From Minisyncoccota bacterium (GTDB taxonomy: Bacteria > Patescibacteria > Paceibacteria > UBA9973 > UBA918): a stretch of 64,000 nucleotides of DNA. The translations under genes and the position numbers were made by a program. The notes below the pieces were generated by a model. That model worked only from the letters and a program-made list of their open reading frames with translations, had not been told where the DNA came from and made no database searches. Shown piece after piece: positions 1 through 9,510 of the stretch. The DNA is taken from the NCBI GenBank assembly GCA_021734905.1, contig JAIPIB010000004.1, positions 15,024 to 79,023 of the forward strand, read 5' to 3'. Within the stretch, counting starts at the first letter, position 1, and each line of letters opens with the position of its first letter.

Positions 1-1793
1 TATGGTGTGCCTAAAAGTTCTGCACGAGCTTGTTTAATTTGAAGAATTTGTGAAGGATCAGAGGTGATAATTTGATCTTCAGTGTATGAGGCAATAATTT
101 TAATAGCAACATGTTTAAGACCGACAAAGAAGATCCCCTCCCCTACTCCCGATTCAAGAAGCATAAATTTCTCTTCATCGGTAAGGTTGAAGACATCCTT
201 AAGAGTATCAACCGCAGTTGGCGACTGTTTCATTAAGAGCTGAATGGAGGAGTTGGTAATCATCGGAACGCCATACGGTGAACGAAGAAAATCGTCAACA
301 TCCTGTGTGATTGTGGCAAGACCAAGATAATATTTTCGACCACGTTTAGCGATATTGTGAAGGAATGCGGCTGTGTCTTCTGACTTAAGCATCCACCAAG
401 CTTCATCTATAACGAGAAGGCGTTTTTTTAATTCACGACGGACAGCCCCCCAGATATGATTTGTAATGATGTACATCGCGATAGTTTTCAGCTCTTCTTC
501 CATGTCACGGAGTGAGAAAACAACAAACTTTTGGTTGATGTCGACGTTTGTTGGCTCATTCATGAATCCAGACCATGTGCCTGAGGTGTATTTTGTAAGA
601 CGTTGGACAAGAGACTCACTTCCCTCCATTCCAGCAAGAACCATTTCAAAATCAGAGAGGAGTGGCGGAGGGAGATCGCGATAATCACCCGACCCCGTTA
701 TGTCTTTTAGTGCGTATACTTCATGGAGAGCTGTGTCGATAATAGCGTCTTCCTCAGGAGTAAGCCCCCCAAGCATAAGTTTAAAAAGCCCCACAAGTTC
801 AATAATGTGTGAACGAAGTAGATCTTTCGGGTTCTCATCAGGAAGAGGAACAGGAAGATCAAAGGGGTTGATATGGTGATTTGATGAGAGAGAAATATTA
901 AAAAATCTGCCTCCAGTAGCCTGTGCAAGATATTCATATTCATGTTCAGGGTCAATGACGAGTACTTCAGTACCAAACATGAGTGATCGGAGAATTTCGA
1001 GTTTAACTGCGTACGATTTTCCAGCACCAGATGTCGCAAAGGTCACTGAGTTGTAGTTGGTGAGAGAGAAACGGTCAAAAAGAACGAGCGAGCTGTTGTG
1101 TCGATTTACACCATAGAGTATCCCCGTGTCTGATGTGAGATCAAAGGAGGTGAATGGAAAGAAACTTGAAAGAGGAGAGGAATTGAACTTACTGTGCACC
1201 ATAAGTTTGTCTGAAAGAGTAGGAATGATGCTCCTGAAACCATCTTCTTGTTGAAAGAAAGCGGGCTTTATGTAGACCAATCGAGTGTCGAGCATTCCTT
1301 TTACTTCCCCTTCAATTTTGTTGAGTTCGGCTTCAGTATCCGCGTAGAGGGCAATATAAAGTCCAACATTAAAAAGCTTTTCCTCGGCTTGCTGGAGTTT
1401 GTCTCGAAGATCCTCGAGGTTGCGGTACGCAGCATCAAGTTGCGGATCTCTAACCATCCCCTTCTCGGCACGTTCATTGATTTGACTTTGCACTTCAGCT
1501 ACCTTTTTTTGGAATTTCTTCAAGGTTTCGGCGGTATCAATAGGATGAATCACAATAGAGACATCGAGCTCACGTTCAATATTTAATACTGGCTCTAACC
1601 AACCATCATTGAGGTATCGTGGGTATGAAACTGCAAAAAAGATTCTAGAAAGCTTTCCGCTAATGTTAATGCTTTTTGGATTAACGCTAATTGCAGAGGG
1701 GGCAATAACGTCAGGTAAAGAAAGTGGCGCAGAATTAACCCCCTCTTCAAGGGCACCTTTTTTATTTTGTTGTATGAAATCAAAAAGCCCCAT
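1..1793 (-). CDS. VirB4/TraC-family type IV secretion ATPase (C-terminus beyond left edge)
   Basis: The frame opens with ATG at 1793 (MGLFDFIQQNKKG) and runs off position 1 without a stop, so about 597 residues are visible. A Walker A motif (ATSGAGKS) lies near residue 250 and a Walker B (LLVIDEAWW) near 460, followed by an ATITQDVDDFL segment typical of VirB4/TraC ATPases. The family powers pilus assembly and substrate transfer on the inner face of the membrane. It is the last visible gene of a leftward operon that starts at 7994. The N-terminal 200 residues hold a coiled, charged region before the ATPase core. The family call is secure; whether the system serves conjugation, DNA uptake or adhesion cannot be told from sequence. 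Confidence 0.9.
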   Translation of the reverse strand, partial: MGLFDFIQQNKKGALEEGVNSAPLSLPDVIAPSAISVNPKSINISGKLSRIFFAVSYPRYLNDGWLEPVLNIERELDVSIVIHPIDTAETLKKFQKKVAEVQSQINERAEKGMVRDPQLDAAYRNLEDLRDKLQQAEEKLFNVGLYIALYADTEAELNKIEGEVKGMLDTRLVYIKPAFFQQEDGFRSIIPTLSDKLMVHSKFNSSPLSSFFPFTSFDLTSDTGILYGVNRHNSSLVLFDRFSLTNYNSVTFATSGAGKSYAVKLEILRSLMFGTEVLVIDPEHEYEYLAQATGGRFFNISLSSNHHINPFDLPVPLPDENPKDLLRSHIIELVGLFKLMLGGLTPEEDAIIDTALHEVYALKDITGSGDYRDLPPPLLSDFEMVLAGMEGSESLVQRLTKYTSGTWSGFMNEPTNVDINQKFVVFSLRDMEEELKTIAMYIITNHIWGAVRRELKKRLLVIDEAWWMLKSEDTAAFLHNIAKRGRKYYLGLATITQDVDDFLRSPYGVPMITNSSIQLLMKQSPTAVDTLKDVFNLTDEEKFMLLESGVGEGIFFVGLKHVAIKIIASYTEDQIITSDPSQILQIKQARAELLGTP

Positions 1794-1882
1794 AATACGT
1801 TATCTCAAAGGTTAAACAACCAATGATGAAATGTAACTACTCATAACTATATTATACATGGTTTGCTTTGGAACAAATTCCT

Positions 1883-2503
1883 CTATCGTTGCGGTGCATG
1901 GGATAGGTCTTCAGGATTAAATATATGATAGAAAAGCTCCGTGAGTTCCTCTGTGCCAAGAGGAGCCGTTCGAATACCGATTCTTGAAAGTCCTTGTTCA
2001 ACAACAGAGACACGTTGGTCGAGTTGTGTACGGTCTTCAAAAAACTTATCTTGCGATTCAACGGGAGTTTTAACTTTTGGCCGTAAAAATTGCTTAATAC
2101 CTTTTACCTCAAGATTTGATGGTGTGTACGGGACGACAATAAAAAAGTTCTTCGTCATAATATCCACCTGGCTTGTGAATGTTTGGATAAATTCCATATA
2201 TTCACGAAGTTGAATTTTCATAAGATCATTGTCCTGAAGGGGCTGCCTTGAAGTAAGTACTTCAAGATAAGGACGAATATCGAGCCGTCTTGATTGGATA
2301 TATATTTGAATAGAAAAATCAATGGAATTTAAAAATGATTGAAATTGAGAAAGTATTGCCTGCTGTTCATCGGTCGATTTTAAAGCGAAGTTTATCGATG
2401 AGGCAAGGAGTACCATACACATCTGACCATCCTTTAAAATAACCACATCATCATGGATGTCATTTATTGGGACGAACTGTTGTGTTGCATTTTGTGTTGC
2501 CAT
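1883..2503 (-). CDS. TraC-like (VirB4 N-terminal-domain-like) protein of the T4SS operon
   Basis: A 206-residue soluble protein. I choose ATG 2503 (MATQNATQQF) over an upstream in-frame start because it sits 4 nt after the preceding PrgI stop. The pattern FVPINDIHDDVVILKDG, then a long helix ending in IDFSIQIYIQSRRLD, resembles the N-terminal domain that precedes the ATPase core in VirB4/TraC proteins, but no Walker motif is present. It may act as a separate partner of the ATPase encoded just downstream. It is tightly packed between the PrgI and VirB4 genes. The assignment rests on operon context and on my recognition of the fold, so it is moderate. Confidence 0.65.
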   Translation of the reverse strand: MATQNATQQFVPINDIHDDVVILKDGQMCMVLLASSINFALKSTDEQQAILSQFQSFLNSIDFSIQIYIQSRRLDIRPYLEVLTSRQPLQDNDLMKIQLREYMEFIQTFTSQVDIMTKNFFIVVPYTPSNLEVKGIKQFLRPKVKTPVESQDKFFEDRTQLDQRVSVVEQGLSRIGIRTAPLGTEELTELFYHIFNPEDLSHAPQR

Positions 2504-2507
2504 GATA

Positions 2508-2927
2508 TTAATCAGCAGTAGGATTTTCGAGTTTATGAGCAAGGGCCGTCAATGTGCGTTTTTGAGAAGGAAGAGAAGCTTCTTCCGAAGGAAGTTGAGG
2601 TGAAGATTTTGATGAGATAGTTTGCTCTTGCTCTTTCCTCCAAAAATACAACTTACTCTTGGTTGTATAATTGATAAAAGATTCTAAAAATATTGAGAAG
2701 GGTCGGTTGTTTATGCGATGGAATGCAAGCGACGCAGAAAGAACTCCAAGTGGTACGCCGAACATAACAAAAAATATAAACGGAAGACTAATATAGAGCA
2801 CAATAAGAGTTCCAGCACCGCCAGCGAGATAAATGAACTGACGCCATGTGAGGGGGCCAATGATTTTATCCTCGATCTCTATAAATTGTGGAACTTCAAA
2901 TCGCATAGGTTTATTGTACATCATCAC
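2508..2927 (-). CDS. PrgI family protein
   Basis: 139 residues. The start of the protein (FEVPQFIEIEDKIIGPLTWRQF) followed by two adjacent hydrophobic helices (about residues 30-70) is the hallmark of PrgI-family membrane proteins. These lie next to VirB4/TraC genes in Gram-positive and CPR type IV secretion systems. The C-terminal third is polar and serine/glutamate-rich, probably cytoplasmic. It is followed directly by the TraC-like gene. An in-frame alternative ATG a few codons downstream (MRFEVPQF) could be the real start. Confidence 0.85.
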   Translation of the reverse strand: MMMYNKPMRFEVPQFIEIEDKIIGPLTWRQFIYLAGGAGTLIVLYISLPFIFFVMFGVPLGVLSASLAFHRINNRPFSIFLESFINYTTKSKLYFWRKEQEQTISSKSSPQLPSEEASLPSQKRTLTALAHKLENPTAD

Positions 2928-2959
2928 GGCACCCAGTCATGATGGATGTCTGGATTAAT

Positions 2960-3550
2960 TTATGAACTCTTCTCTTCAGTATCGTGAGTGGCGGCGCTTG
3001 TATTTTCCGTTTTAGTATCAGTGCCCTTGATTTGCTTAGAGTCACTTGCCATTGTCCGATTTGGTGCTAGAGCTTTAAGTACTTCTTCTCGGGTAAGGGG
3101 TTTTGGACCCACTCCCCCACCACCGATTGGGGAACTTTCCCCTTTTGGCCAATGCTCAGTATGCCCACCATTCCCTTCCGTCACATCTGGAAGTGAAGTA
3201 TTTTCCTCAAGTTCCTTCTTCCAGAGATATTCAAATGCTTGGAGGTCGTCAATGACTGGAGAAAGGACCAATGTTTCTATAAGTGTCGCAAGGTGCTCAC
3301 TTGTTTCAAGTGAGAGAGAGGTGCTTTCTTGGATATGTTGAGTAAGCTCAAAAAGAGGAGAATAGAAAGTGAGGACAAGCATCACCTCGTTTTCTATTGA
3401 CTCGTAGAGTGCCACATCCACACTTTCAAATTCAAGGATATCGAGGAGCTCTTTTTTAAAAGATTGTGCAGAGACAATGGCATTACACTGTGGGTACTCA
3501 AGAAGACGTTTCTTGAGGAGGATTTCAGCTTCTTGGCGTGTTATTTCCAT
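2960..3550 (-). CDS. hypothetical protein in T4SS operon
   Basis: 196 residues that I do not recognise. The N-terminal half is predicted helical and acidic (MEITRQEAEILLKKRL onward). The C-terminal half is low-complexity, with a Gly/Pro-rich linker (SSPIGGGGVGPKPL) and a Ser/Thr/Lys tail. No signal peptide or transmembrane segment is visible. It starts 5 nt after the VirB6-like gene ends and precedes prgI, so it is probably a cytosolic accessory factor of the same apparatus. Confidence 0.7.
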   Translation of the reverse strand: MEITRQEAEILLKKRLLEYPQCNAIVSAQSFKKELLDILEFESVDVALYESIENEVMLVLTFYSPLFELTQHIQESTSLSLETSEHLATLIETLVLSPVIDDLQAFEYLWKKELEENTSLPDVTEGNGGHTEHWPKGESSPIGGGGVGPKPLTREEVLKALAPNRTMASDSKQIKGTDTKTENTSAATHDTEEKSS

Positions 3551-3555
3551 AATGT

Positions 3556-5649
3556 TTAACTTTTATTTTTAAGCGCATCAACAAGGGCATCATTTCGAGC
3601 GTCTTCCTTTGTCTTCTTGATCAGCTTGTTAAAAGCCTTTCGTATTGCTTTTCCAGCCGCGTGTTCATGAGACAGAAGACGCCCAACTGGCCATGTGGAT
3701 AGGAAGTTGCTTTTTTCAAGAACCGCTGCGTATCCTTCAATACCTTGTGAGGAAATTTCTCGTTTGAGGTTAGTCGCCTGCTTTTCCATTGTCTCTATAA
3801 GACCACGGGCTAGCTTACGTTCTTCAGCATTAGTAATTTTCTTGAAATCATCCCATGATTTCTTAATGTCAGCTCGCAATTCCTTATACTTGTTCTTCAT
3901 CTCGTCCGTTTTGCCAAAATTGGTACTACCAAGGACGCGACGTTGCTTTTCTTGTTCATATTTCTGTTTGTTTTCTTTGATTGTATTTTCGATAGTTCTA
4001 ATTGCTGTCCTCTGCGCTGCTCGTCCCGGGTCACCCTTAGGAAGGTCGTCAAGTTTTTCTTTAGCCCGCACAAGAGCAGCTTCGCCTGTTGTGACCAAAT
4101 CCTTATACCGTGCCACAACTGGATCCGTATCATCAACCTCACCTAAAGATTTAGCAAATTTCATCTCCTTTTCCTCAACTTCTTTTTTAACGGTTGTGTA
4201 CCCGCCCTTCCTCCCATCTCCTATACCAAGTGCCCTTCCGACACCGCCGACATTCCGTGCATCAAATGAAGCGTCTCCTACAGCACGAGTCCCCTTAAGG
4301 GCGCGACGCGCCAAAAAGCCAACAGCACCTCTTTTGCTGGCGGTGTCTTTAAGAGATTCCCTTTCTGATATTTTATGTGCCCCCCATCCAATCGTTGCTC
4401 TTCCAGTACGTGCGGCGAGGCCAGCCGTCGTTGCACCAATCATTTCTTTTGTTTTACCAACCACCATGTCCCCGCCTTTGATTCCCATTTTTTGTGCAAG
4501 TTGGAGAGAGAAGATGAGGAACATGATGACGATAACAAAGTTGAGGATAACGTTGAGGCTTCCACTTCCGGTAAAAGCATTCACAAATGAGTCGCCCGAA
4601 CTTATGTTAAGTGCCGCCGTTACTGAGGAAAGGACGGAAATGGAGATAAGGAGAAGGAGTAGGTATGCTGGAGCGAAGAAGGAGTAGCTTATGAGTTTTC
4701 CCCAAAGATTACCCGCCTGCGCTGCTGTTTTTGGAAAAACTGTTGCAGCAAAGAGAATTGGCGAAAAAATCATTATAAGAATGAGTGCAACAAAACGCAC
4801 AATGAGAAGAACACCTCCTGCGGCAAGAACAAAGCCAGCTACGACAAGCATTATTGATGCCATGACATAGAACCAGAGACTGTTGTCAGACGTTAATCTA
4901 TTGAGAACTTCGGGATTTTTTGGTTGTGTATAAAAAGTAGTGATTCCAAGCTGTTGGGCAAATTTTGAAGAAATGTCGCTGTCTCTTGTGTCAGAAATTA
5001 TCGACGTATAAATTTGCGATGCGGTGAGATTTGAGAAATCGATGACAACTTTTGTAAAGAAGAGACTGAAGTTAATAAGAAGCGCGCCAATAATAATTTT
5101 TGAAAGGATAGATTTAAATGAAGAATTTCCAGGGTCAAGGATCGTCCGAATTCCGAGAAAAATGAATCCAAAAATGAAGGCGAGATTTGCAATATCACGG
5201 ATAAGTTTCCATATATTGTTTACAGTCTCGCCAAGGGGCGATTTTGTCATTTTGTCACCCATTTTGAAGACCAGTTCTTCAACAGCTGTTTCAAGGATAT
5301 TCCCACCGAGCCAAGTAACCATCGCGGCTGTGGAGAGTATAGCAAGACCGAATTTTGCTTCCCATGAGGTAGAGGGAGCATTTCCTTCAGCCTTCGGAGC
5401 CGATGGCTTTGCCTTAGTAGCAGCGGGTGCAGCAGCAGCATTTCTTTTTGCAGCATCGGCAGTTACTTCAGTAGGATCCATATCTGCAATTTGTGCAGAG
5501 ACGCGAGATGTTTGTAGAGAGATTGCCTGAGTGGAATTATTTGATGCAACTGCGAAAAGAGAGACAGACACTGGAGCAAAAATAATACAAAATACCAAAA
5601 ACCCTGGAAGGATTTTTTTGAGTATCATGTTGTTTGTATTTTTTGTCAT
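3556..5649 (-). CDS. polytopic T4SS membrane protein (VirB6/TrbL-like)
   Basis: 697 residues. The N-terminus is a signal-like hydrophobic segment (MILKKILPGFLVFCIIF), then an Ala/Pro/Lys-rich stretch, then about six transmembrane helices between residues 90 and 400 (for example FIFGFIFLGIRTIL and LVVAGFVLAAGGVLL). The C-terminal 300 residues are highly charged and helical, likely cytoplasmic. This layout fits VirB6/TrbL-like channel proteins. It lies in the middle of the operon, 15 nt after the 481-residue exported protein. Sequence outside the membrane region is not diagnostic, so VirB6-like rests on topology and context. Confidence 0.75.
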   Translation of the reverse strand: MTKNTNNMILKKILPGFLVFCIIFAPVSVSLFAVASNNSTQAISLQTSRVSAQIADMDPTEVTADAAKRNAAAAPAATKAKPSAPKAEGNAPSTSWEAKFGLAILSTAAMVTWLGGNILETAVEELVFKMGDKMTKSPLGETVNNIWKLIRDIANLAFIFGFIFLGIRTILDPGNSSFKSILSKIIIGALLINFSLFFTKVVIDFSNLTASQIYTSIISDTRDSDISSKFAQQLGITTFYTQPKNPEVLNRLTSDNSLWFYVMASIMLVVAGFVLAAGGVLLIVRFVALILIMIFSPILFAATVFPKTAAQAGNLWGKLISYSFFAPAYLLLLLISISVLSSVTAALNISSGDSFVNAFTGSGSLNVILNFVIVIMFLIFSLQLAQKMGIKGGDMVVGKTKEMIGATTAGLAARTGRATIGWGAHKISERESLKDTASKRGAVGFLARRALKGTRAVGDASFDARNVGGVGRALGIGDGRKGGYTTVKKEVEEKEMKFAKSLGEVDDTDPVVARYKDLVTTGEAALVRAKEKLDDLPKGDPGRAAQRTAIRTIENTIKENKQKYEQEKQRRVLGSTNFGKTDEMKNKYKELRADIKKSWDDFKKITNAEERKLARGLIETMEKQATNLKREISSQGIEGYAAVLEKSNFLSTWPVGRLLSHEHAAGKAIRKAFNKLIKKTKEDARNDALVDALKNKS

Positions 5650-5664
5650 GTGTTTGTAGTGGCT

Positions 5665-7110
5665 CTAGAAGTCTACTTTGCGACAAGCAACGTCAACGGA
5701 ATTCGTGAAAGTTTGAATTTGTGTACCAATGTCAGGAATAGTGATTCGTTCGAGACGAACGGTATCGGCAGCAGAATGTATTTGTCCTGCAGTTCTGTAG
5801 GAGTTGAAAATGTTAATTAAATTAAGCTCAGCTTCGGGGATGTTCGTTCCATGGTATTTCGTAAGTAGGCCTGAGGTAATAGATGCAGATGTTGCACTAT
5901 TTCTGAGAAGATTGTAATCGTCACGAAGCGTCGTTAGTTTTGCTATGCGAATCGTTGTTGTTGCTGCTTCATTTTGGGCACCTGACTGGATTGAACTTAA
6001 TGATGAAGACAGTGCACCAGAATGACATTTCGCTTCTTCCCCATACATACGCACTTTGTAGCCACGAGCATTATTTAAGGTACTGATGATCTGGTTTTGG
6101 AGTGCGAGATACTTCGTCTCGTCAATAATTGGCGTAGCAAAGACATCCTCAGGAGCAGTAGCTGCACTCCGTGGAATAGCCTCAGCAGACATTCGATCAA
6201 AGTAATTACCAGAGCCATTTTGGGAGTTGGTAAGTCCAAGGAGCCCTCCAGCTCCTGAGAGAACTGTTCCTGCAAGTTGAGAGAAGAGTGCTCCAACAAG
6301 TTCGTTCATTTCGTCTGCGACTTCAAGTCTCCGTCCGGGGCTTCCAATAGCATCGTTGAGGGTGTTTTGAATAATATTTCCTGGGGTGGTAATGTTCCCT
6401 TTTTCATCTTTGAAAGAGAGGAATCCTTGGCCAAAATCAAGAAGCTTTACCTCGCGACCTTGGGCATTACGAATGCTGAGAGCTAGCGCGGTCTGTGCCT
6501 CAAGTACAGCACCATACGGATTGTTTTGTGGAGTGAGTGTCATACTTCGCCATCCATCCCATCCTCCAGCAGCAAAGTCACCATTAACAAAAGCGTCGAC
6601 ATTTTTGACGACATCACTAAGTCGACATTGGGTAGTGTAAGTTCGACTCTTTCTATATTGAAGATCAACGGCAAATTGAACATTGAGCTTAAAGGGCGAA
6701 CAGAGTCCTGCAAGATTTGATCCATAGATGAAATCTCCTGCAATTTTGTCTGCTATATCAGTAAGGAATCCCTCAAGATCAGTTATGAACGCAGGACTTC
6801 CCTTGAAACCAGAATTCACCCACTGTGTTGTGCTCCGTATCATTTCTTTAAGCATGATATTGATTAGCGCCCATGCAATCATGTCAAATGTAAACTCTTT
6901 AAGTACGATAGCGTCAGTAGCTTGGCTTGTAAGTTTAAGTATTGTTTGTCCAACAACAGTTTCTACAATGTGCGCTGGGTCAATAACGACTTCCCAGGCC
7001 TCAACTTTATTAAGTGAAAACGTCTGAGAAACCGGAGAAAAAACAAAACTACAGACGAGAAGTAGTGTCGTGCATGAAAAGAATAATTTTTTATACGGAA
7101 TTTTTTTCAT
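5665..7110 (-). CDS. exported T4SS/pilus-operon protein, function unknown
   Basis: 481 residues with an N-terminal signal peptide (MKKIPYKKLFFSCTTLLLV, hydrophobic core residues 8-25). A short amphipathic or hydrophobic helix (FTFDMIAWALINIML) follows near residue 75, then a long extracytoplasmic domain with several Cys (CSPFKL, TQCRLSD, AKCHSG, DVACRK) that may form disulfides. Its ATG overlaps the stop of the 295-residue gene by 4 nt, which points to translational coupling. Membership of the secretion operon suggests a surface or channel component. No specific fold is recognised. Confidence 0.7.
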   Translation of the reverse strand: MKKIPYKKLFFSCTTLLLVCSFVFSPVSQTFSLNKVEAWEVVIDPAHIVETVVGQTILKLTSQATDAIVLKEFTFDMIAWALINIMLKEMIRSTTQWVNSGFKGSPAFITDLEGFLTDIADKIAGDFIYGSNLAGLCSPFKLNVQFAVDLQYRKSRTYTTQCRLSDVVKNVDAFVNGDFAAGGWDGWRSMTLTPQNNPYGAVLEAQTALALSIRNAQGREVKLLDFGQGFLSFKDEKGNITTPGNIIQNTLNDAIGSPGRRLEVADEMNELVGALFSQLAGTVLSGAGGLLGLTNSQNGSGNYFDRMSAEAIPRSAATAPEDVFATPIIDETKYLALQNQIISTLNNARGYKVRMYGEEAKCHSGALSSSLSSIQSGAQNEAATTTIRIAKLTTLRDDYNLLRNSATSASITSGLLTKYHGTNIPEAELNLINIFNSYRTAGQIHSAADTVRLERITIPDIGTQIQTFTNSVDVACRKVDF

Positions 7111-7994
7111 GGTGTGTCAAAAAGGTAAAAAGCTGCCCCCGGCTCGTCATTCGTATAAGCAACCCCCTGCGCGGTGAGAGCGGAGCCAATTGTTTGAAGG
7201 GCAAAGAAAAGTGACTGTGTATCATCTTCATAACCACGTACACGCGCCAATGAATAGAGTGGGTCAGTAAACGAAACTTGCATTGCACCGATGTCGGTTA
7301 GGATTGATTCATATGCATTCACGAGATCGAGATGCATGAGTGCAAGACTTACAGGTACCTGCATCGCAAGTGTGTCCCTAATAATGTTGGTATAAGCTTG
7401 ATAGATTGGAGTAAGTGCATCAAGCTCTCTTGAATCATTTGTTTCAAGTGCCCGCTGGAGTATAAGTGCTTCATTTTCATTATTGATTGAATATCTCAGT
7501 ATTATCTCAGTGACTTGATTACCATAATCTCGAATTGCTTCAGGCGAATCAGGAATAAGTGCGAGCTCAAGTCTTGTGTGTCGCACGCTGAGGGTGTTTT
7601 GGTCGATGGCATCAACAGCTTTTCCAACAAATGCAGAAGGATCACTAAAATCAACACCTTGCATTTTACCCGTCAGGTAATCCTGGAAAAAAGCTTCTGA
7701 AAATTTACCGGTAAGTGTTGTTGGAGATTGGTACTCATCGTCTCCATAAACTGGAATCGTTGAAGATGGGGTGATAATGGTATCAAAAGCCTTTGCCTCA
7801 AGAGCTTTTTGCCAATCTTGGACGCCGTCGCCGTCGCTATCTTTTGCGTCAATAAGAGTACGTGTCGAAGGTGGGGCAGCAACTACTGATCCTTGCAATG
7901 AGGCTTCGTTCGAAGTGTTCCCCACATACAAAGCACTAAGGATTACTACAATCCCTACCGCGAGCGCACCTCCTATACTAATGATGCCTTTCAC
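7107..7994 (-). CDS. membrane-anchored protein with EF-hand-like Ca-binding loop, first gene of T4SS operon
   Basis: 295 residues with a single N-terminal anchor (MKGIISIGGALAVGIVVIL). It is followed near residue 53 by DSDGDGVQDW, a DxDxDG loop as found in thrombospondin type-3/EF-hand-like calcium sites. The rest is helical and soluble, probably outside the membrane. It is the first gene of the operon; its stop overlaps the next start (ATGA). I do not recognise the remaining domain. Calcium binding is inferred from the loop alone. Confidence 0.7.
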   Translation of the reverse strand: MKGIISIGGALAVGIVVILSALYVGNTSNEASLQGSVVAAPPSTRTLIDAKDSDGDGVQDWQKALEAKAFDTIITPSSTIPVYGDDEYQSPTTLTGKFSEAFFQDYLTGKMQGVDFSDPSAFVGKAVDAIDQNTLSVRHTRLELALIPDSPEAIRDYGNQVTEIILRYSINNENEALILQRALETNDSRELDALTPIYQAYTNIIRDTLAMQVPVSLALMHLDLVNAYESILTDIGAMQVSFTDPLYSLARVRGYEDDTQSLFFALQTIGSALTAQGVAYTNDEPGAAFYLFDTP

Positions 7995-8013
7995 ATGAAA
8001 TGCTTACTTATAA

Positions 8014-8019
8014 AGTATA
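8014..8019 (-). promoter_or_regulatory. candidate extended -10 for the T4SS operon
   Basis: On the minus strand TGGTATACT (TG-n-TATACT, extended -10) lies about 20 nt before the first operon ATG at 7994. The remaining 7995-8159 spacer is AT-rich and shows no gene. Confidence 0.35.
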
Positions 8020-8159
8020 CCAATTACATACGTAAACTGTTGGTAGTTTATGTATAAACTGTGGTTAACTCACTAAGTTTTTGTGTATTGTGTGTGGAAA
8101 AAAATTATCAAAAATAAAGCCTCTTGGAGGAGAAAGTTGGCAGGTTTTTTTCGGTATAA

Positions 8160-9002
8160 TTATCGTGGTATTTTTGTTTTCTCTAGAATTTTCTTACAGA
8201 GATTAATCCAGATAGGCAAAGCCAGGTCCTCTCCCCTGACCTTCAAAGAAATATTGAGTGTGGAAAAGATGTGAATAAGTGAGCCCCTATCGAGGATTAT
8301 CAGTAAATTCCCTATAAGTTGCTTCCTTTTTGACTTAAATCCTTCGTGAAGAATAGCGAAAAAATCTTCTTGGGTAATCCCCTCAAGGCGGTCCTTAGAA
8401 ATGTCTGAAATAGCGATAATCGCTGAGTCAATTTTAGGTTGAGGAGTGAAATTCCCCCTCCCAACCGTTTTTACATACTTTGGCTCACCAAAAACCTTAA
8501 CAGAAAGAGAAAGGAGGGACTCTTTTTTATCTCTCACGATACGCACAGCGACCTCTTTCTGTACTAAAAAAACCAAGGTTGCGGGTTGTATATTGTGTTC
8601 TAGAAAAAAACGGAAAAGAAAACCAGATAGGTAATAGGGGATGTTGGCGATTATCTTGTAGGCGCGAGGCCGAAGGCCGAGCGCTTCCAAATCTACCTCA
8701 CGAATATCTCTATCCACAATAACTAGCTTTTTAGCCGTTATTTCAGCAAAAAATGTTGTGTTAAGGGCCTCTATAGCACGATGATCAGTTTCTATCGCTA
8801 CCACTTTCGCCCCTCGTTCAAGGAGCTCTCGAGTGAGAGCTCCTGTTCCCGGTCCGATTTCAAGCACAATATCCGCCTCCATCACCTCGCCTGCATCTGC
8901 CATCGCTCGAGGAATCCCTGCATTATTAAGAAAATTCTGCCCCAATGATTTTTTCGCATCGATTTTAGTTAGATTTTCATGCATAGAGACAAGTATAGGC
9001 AC
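8160..9002 (-). CDS. rsmA: 16S rRNA (adenine1518/1519-N6)-dimethyltransferase RsmA/KsgA
   Basis: 280 residues. KKSLGQNFL near residue 18 is the RsmA signature. The SAM-binding motif (DIVLEIGPGTGALTREL) and the catalytic IANIPYYLSG (N-I-P-Y/F motif) follow, and a helical C-terminal domain closes the protein. RsmA dimethylates two adenines in helix 45 of 16S rRNA late in small-subunit assembly. MPILVSMHEN starts at 9002; the internal ATG six codons later (8984) is an equally plausible start. It stands alone, divergent from the TrpR-like gene. Confidence 0.95.
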   Translation of the reverse strand: MPILVSMHENLTKIDAKKSLGQNFLNNAGIPRAMADAGEVMEADIVLEIGPGTGALTRELLERGAKVVAIETDHRAIEALNTTFFAEITAKKLVIVDRDIREVDLEALGLRPRAYKIIANIPYYLSGFLFRFFLEHNIQPATLVFLVQKEVAVRIVRDKKESLLSLSVKVFGEPKYVKTVGRGNFTPQPKIDSAIIAISDISKDRLEGITQEDFFAILHEGFKSKRKQLIGNLLIILDRGSLIHIFSTLNISLKVRGEDLALPIWINLCKKILEKTKIPR

Positions 9003-9047
9003 GCATTCTTAAAAAGCAAAGGAATTCAATGCTTGTCTTGTCACAAA

Positions 9048-9082
9048 TTGACATGCTAATATATAGCGATTAATCGCTATAT
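9048..9082 (+). promoter_or_regulatory. promoter with perfect palindromic operator for the TrpR-like gene
   Basis: TTGACA at 9048-9053 is a good -35. A perfect 22-bp palindrome (9061-9082, core GCGATTAATCGC at 9066-9077) covers the expected -10 region just before the ATG at 9094. The position suggests an operator for autoregulation by the downstream HTH protein. Confidence 0.55.
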
Positions 9083-9093
9083 AAGTTTTGCAT

Positions 9094-9501
9094 ATGACTC
9101 GCATTTCAAAAGAAACACTTGATCCAAAAGTGCAGAAGCAACTTTTTTCTCAGTTCAGTGGACTACTCATGGCGAAAAACAAAAAAGCTCTCGGAGAAAT
9201 ACTCAGGTCTTTGTTCACTGATGCGGAGATAGTTATGCTTACAAAACGTCTAGCAGTTATCTACTTGCTCATTGAAGGATATTCTTCGTATGCAATTTCC
9301 AAGCAGCTTCTTGTTAGTGATTCTACCGTTAGGAACCTTAAAAGACAGCTTGAAGTAGGAAGATTTGATGCAATGACAGCAAGCCTGAGAAACAAAAAAT
9401 TTAATAAGGAAGAATTTTGGAAGACGGTCGACCTCCTTCTTAGAGCAGGATTACCACCACGAGGAAAAGGAAGGTGGAAATGGCTTTATGAGGGTCAGTA
9501 A
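9094..9501 (+). CDS. TrpR/YerC-YecD family transcriptional regulator
   Basis: About 135 residues. The pattern FTDAEIVMLTKRLAVIYLL, then YSSYAISKQLLVSDSTVRNLKR, is the TrpR-type helix-turn-helix of the YerC/YecD family. I prefer ATG 9094 to the TTG two codons upstream. No Shine-Dalgarno is visible, consistent with a leaderless message. The gene is preceded by a 22-bp palindrome and followed by a terminator with nearly the same core palindrome. The effector is unknown; tryptophan need not be involved in YerC-type members. Confidence 0.85.
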   Translation: MTRISKETLDPKVQKQLFSQFSGLLMAKNKKALGEILRSLFTDAEIVMLTKRLAVIYLLIEGYSSYAISKQLLVSDSTVRNLKRQLEVGRFDAMTASLRNKKFNKEEFWKTVDLLLRAGLPPRGKGRWKWLYEGQ

Positions 9502-9510
9502 TGCTGTTTA

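Noticed and set aside
3695..4687. Long plus-strand ORF of 330 codons
   Set aside because: Antisense shadow of the VirB6-like gene; Ser/Arg-rich composition with no start signal or homology.
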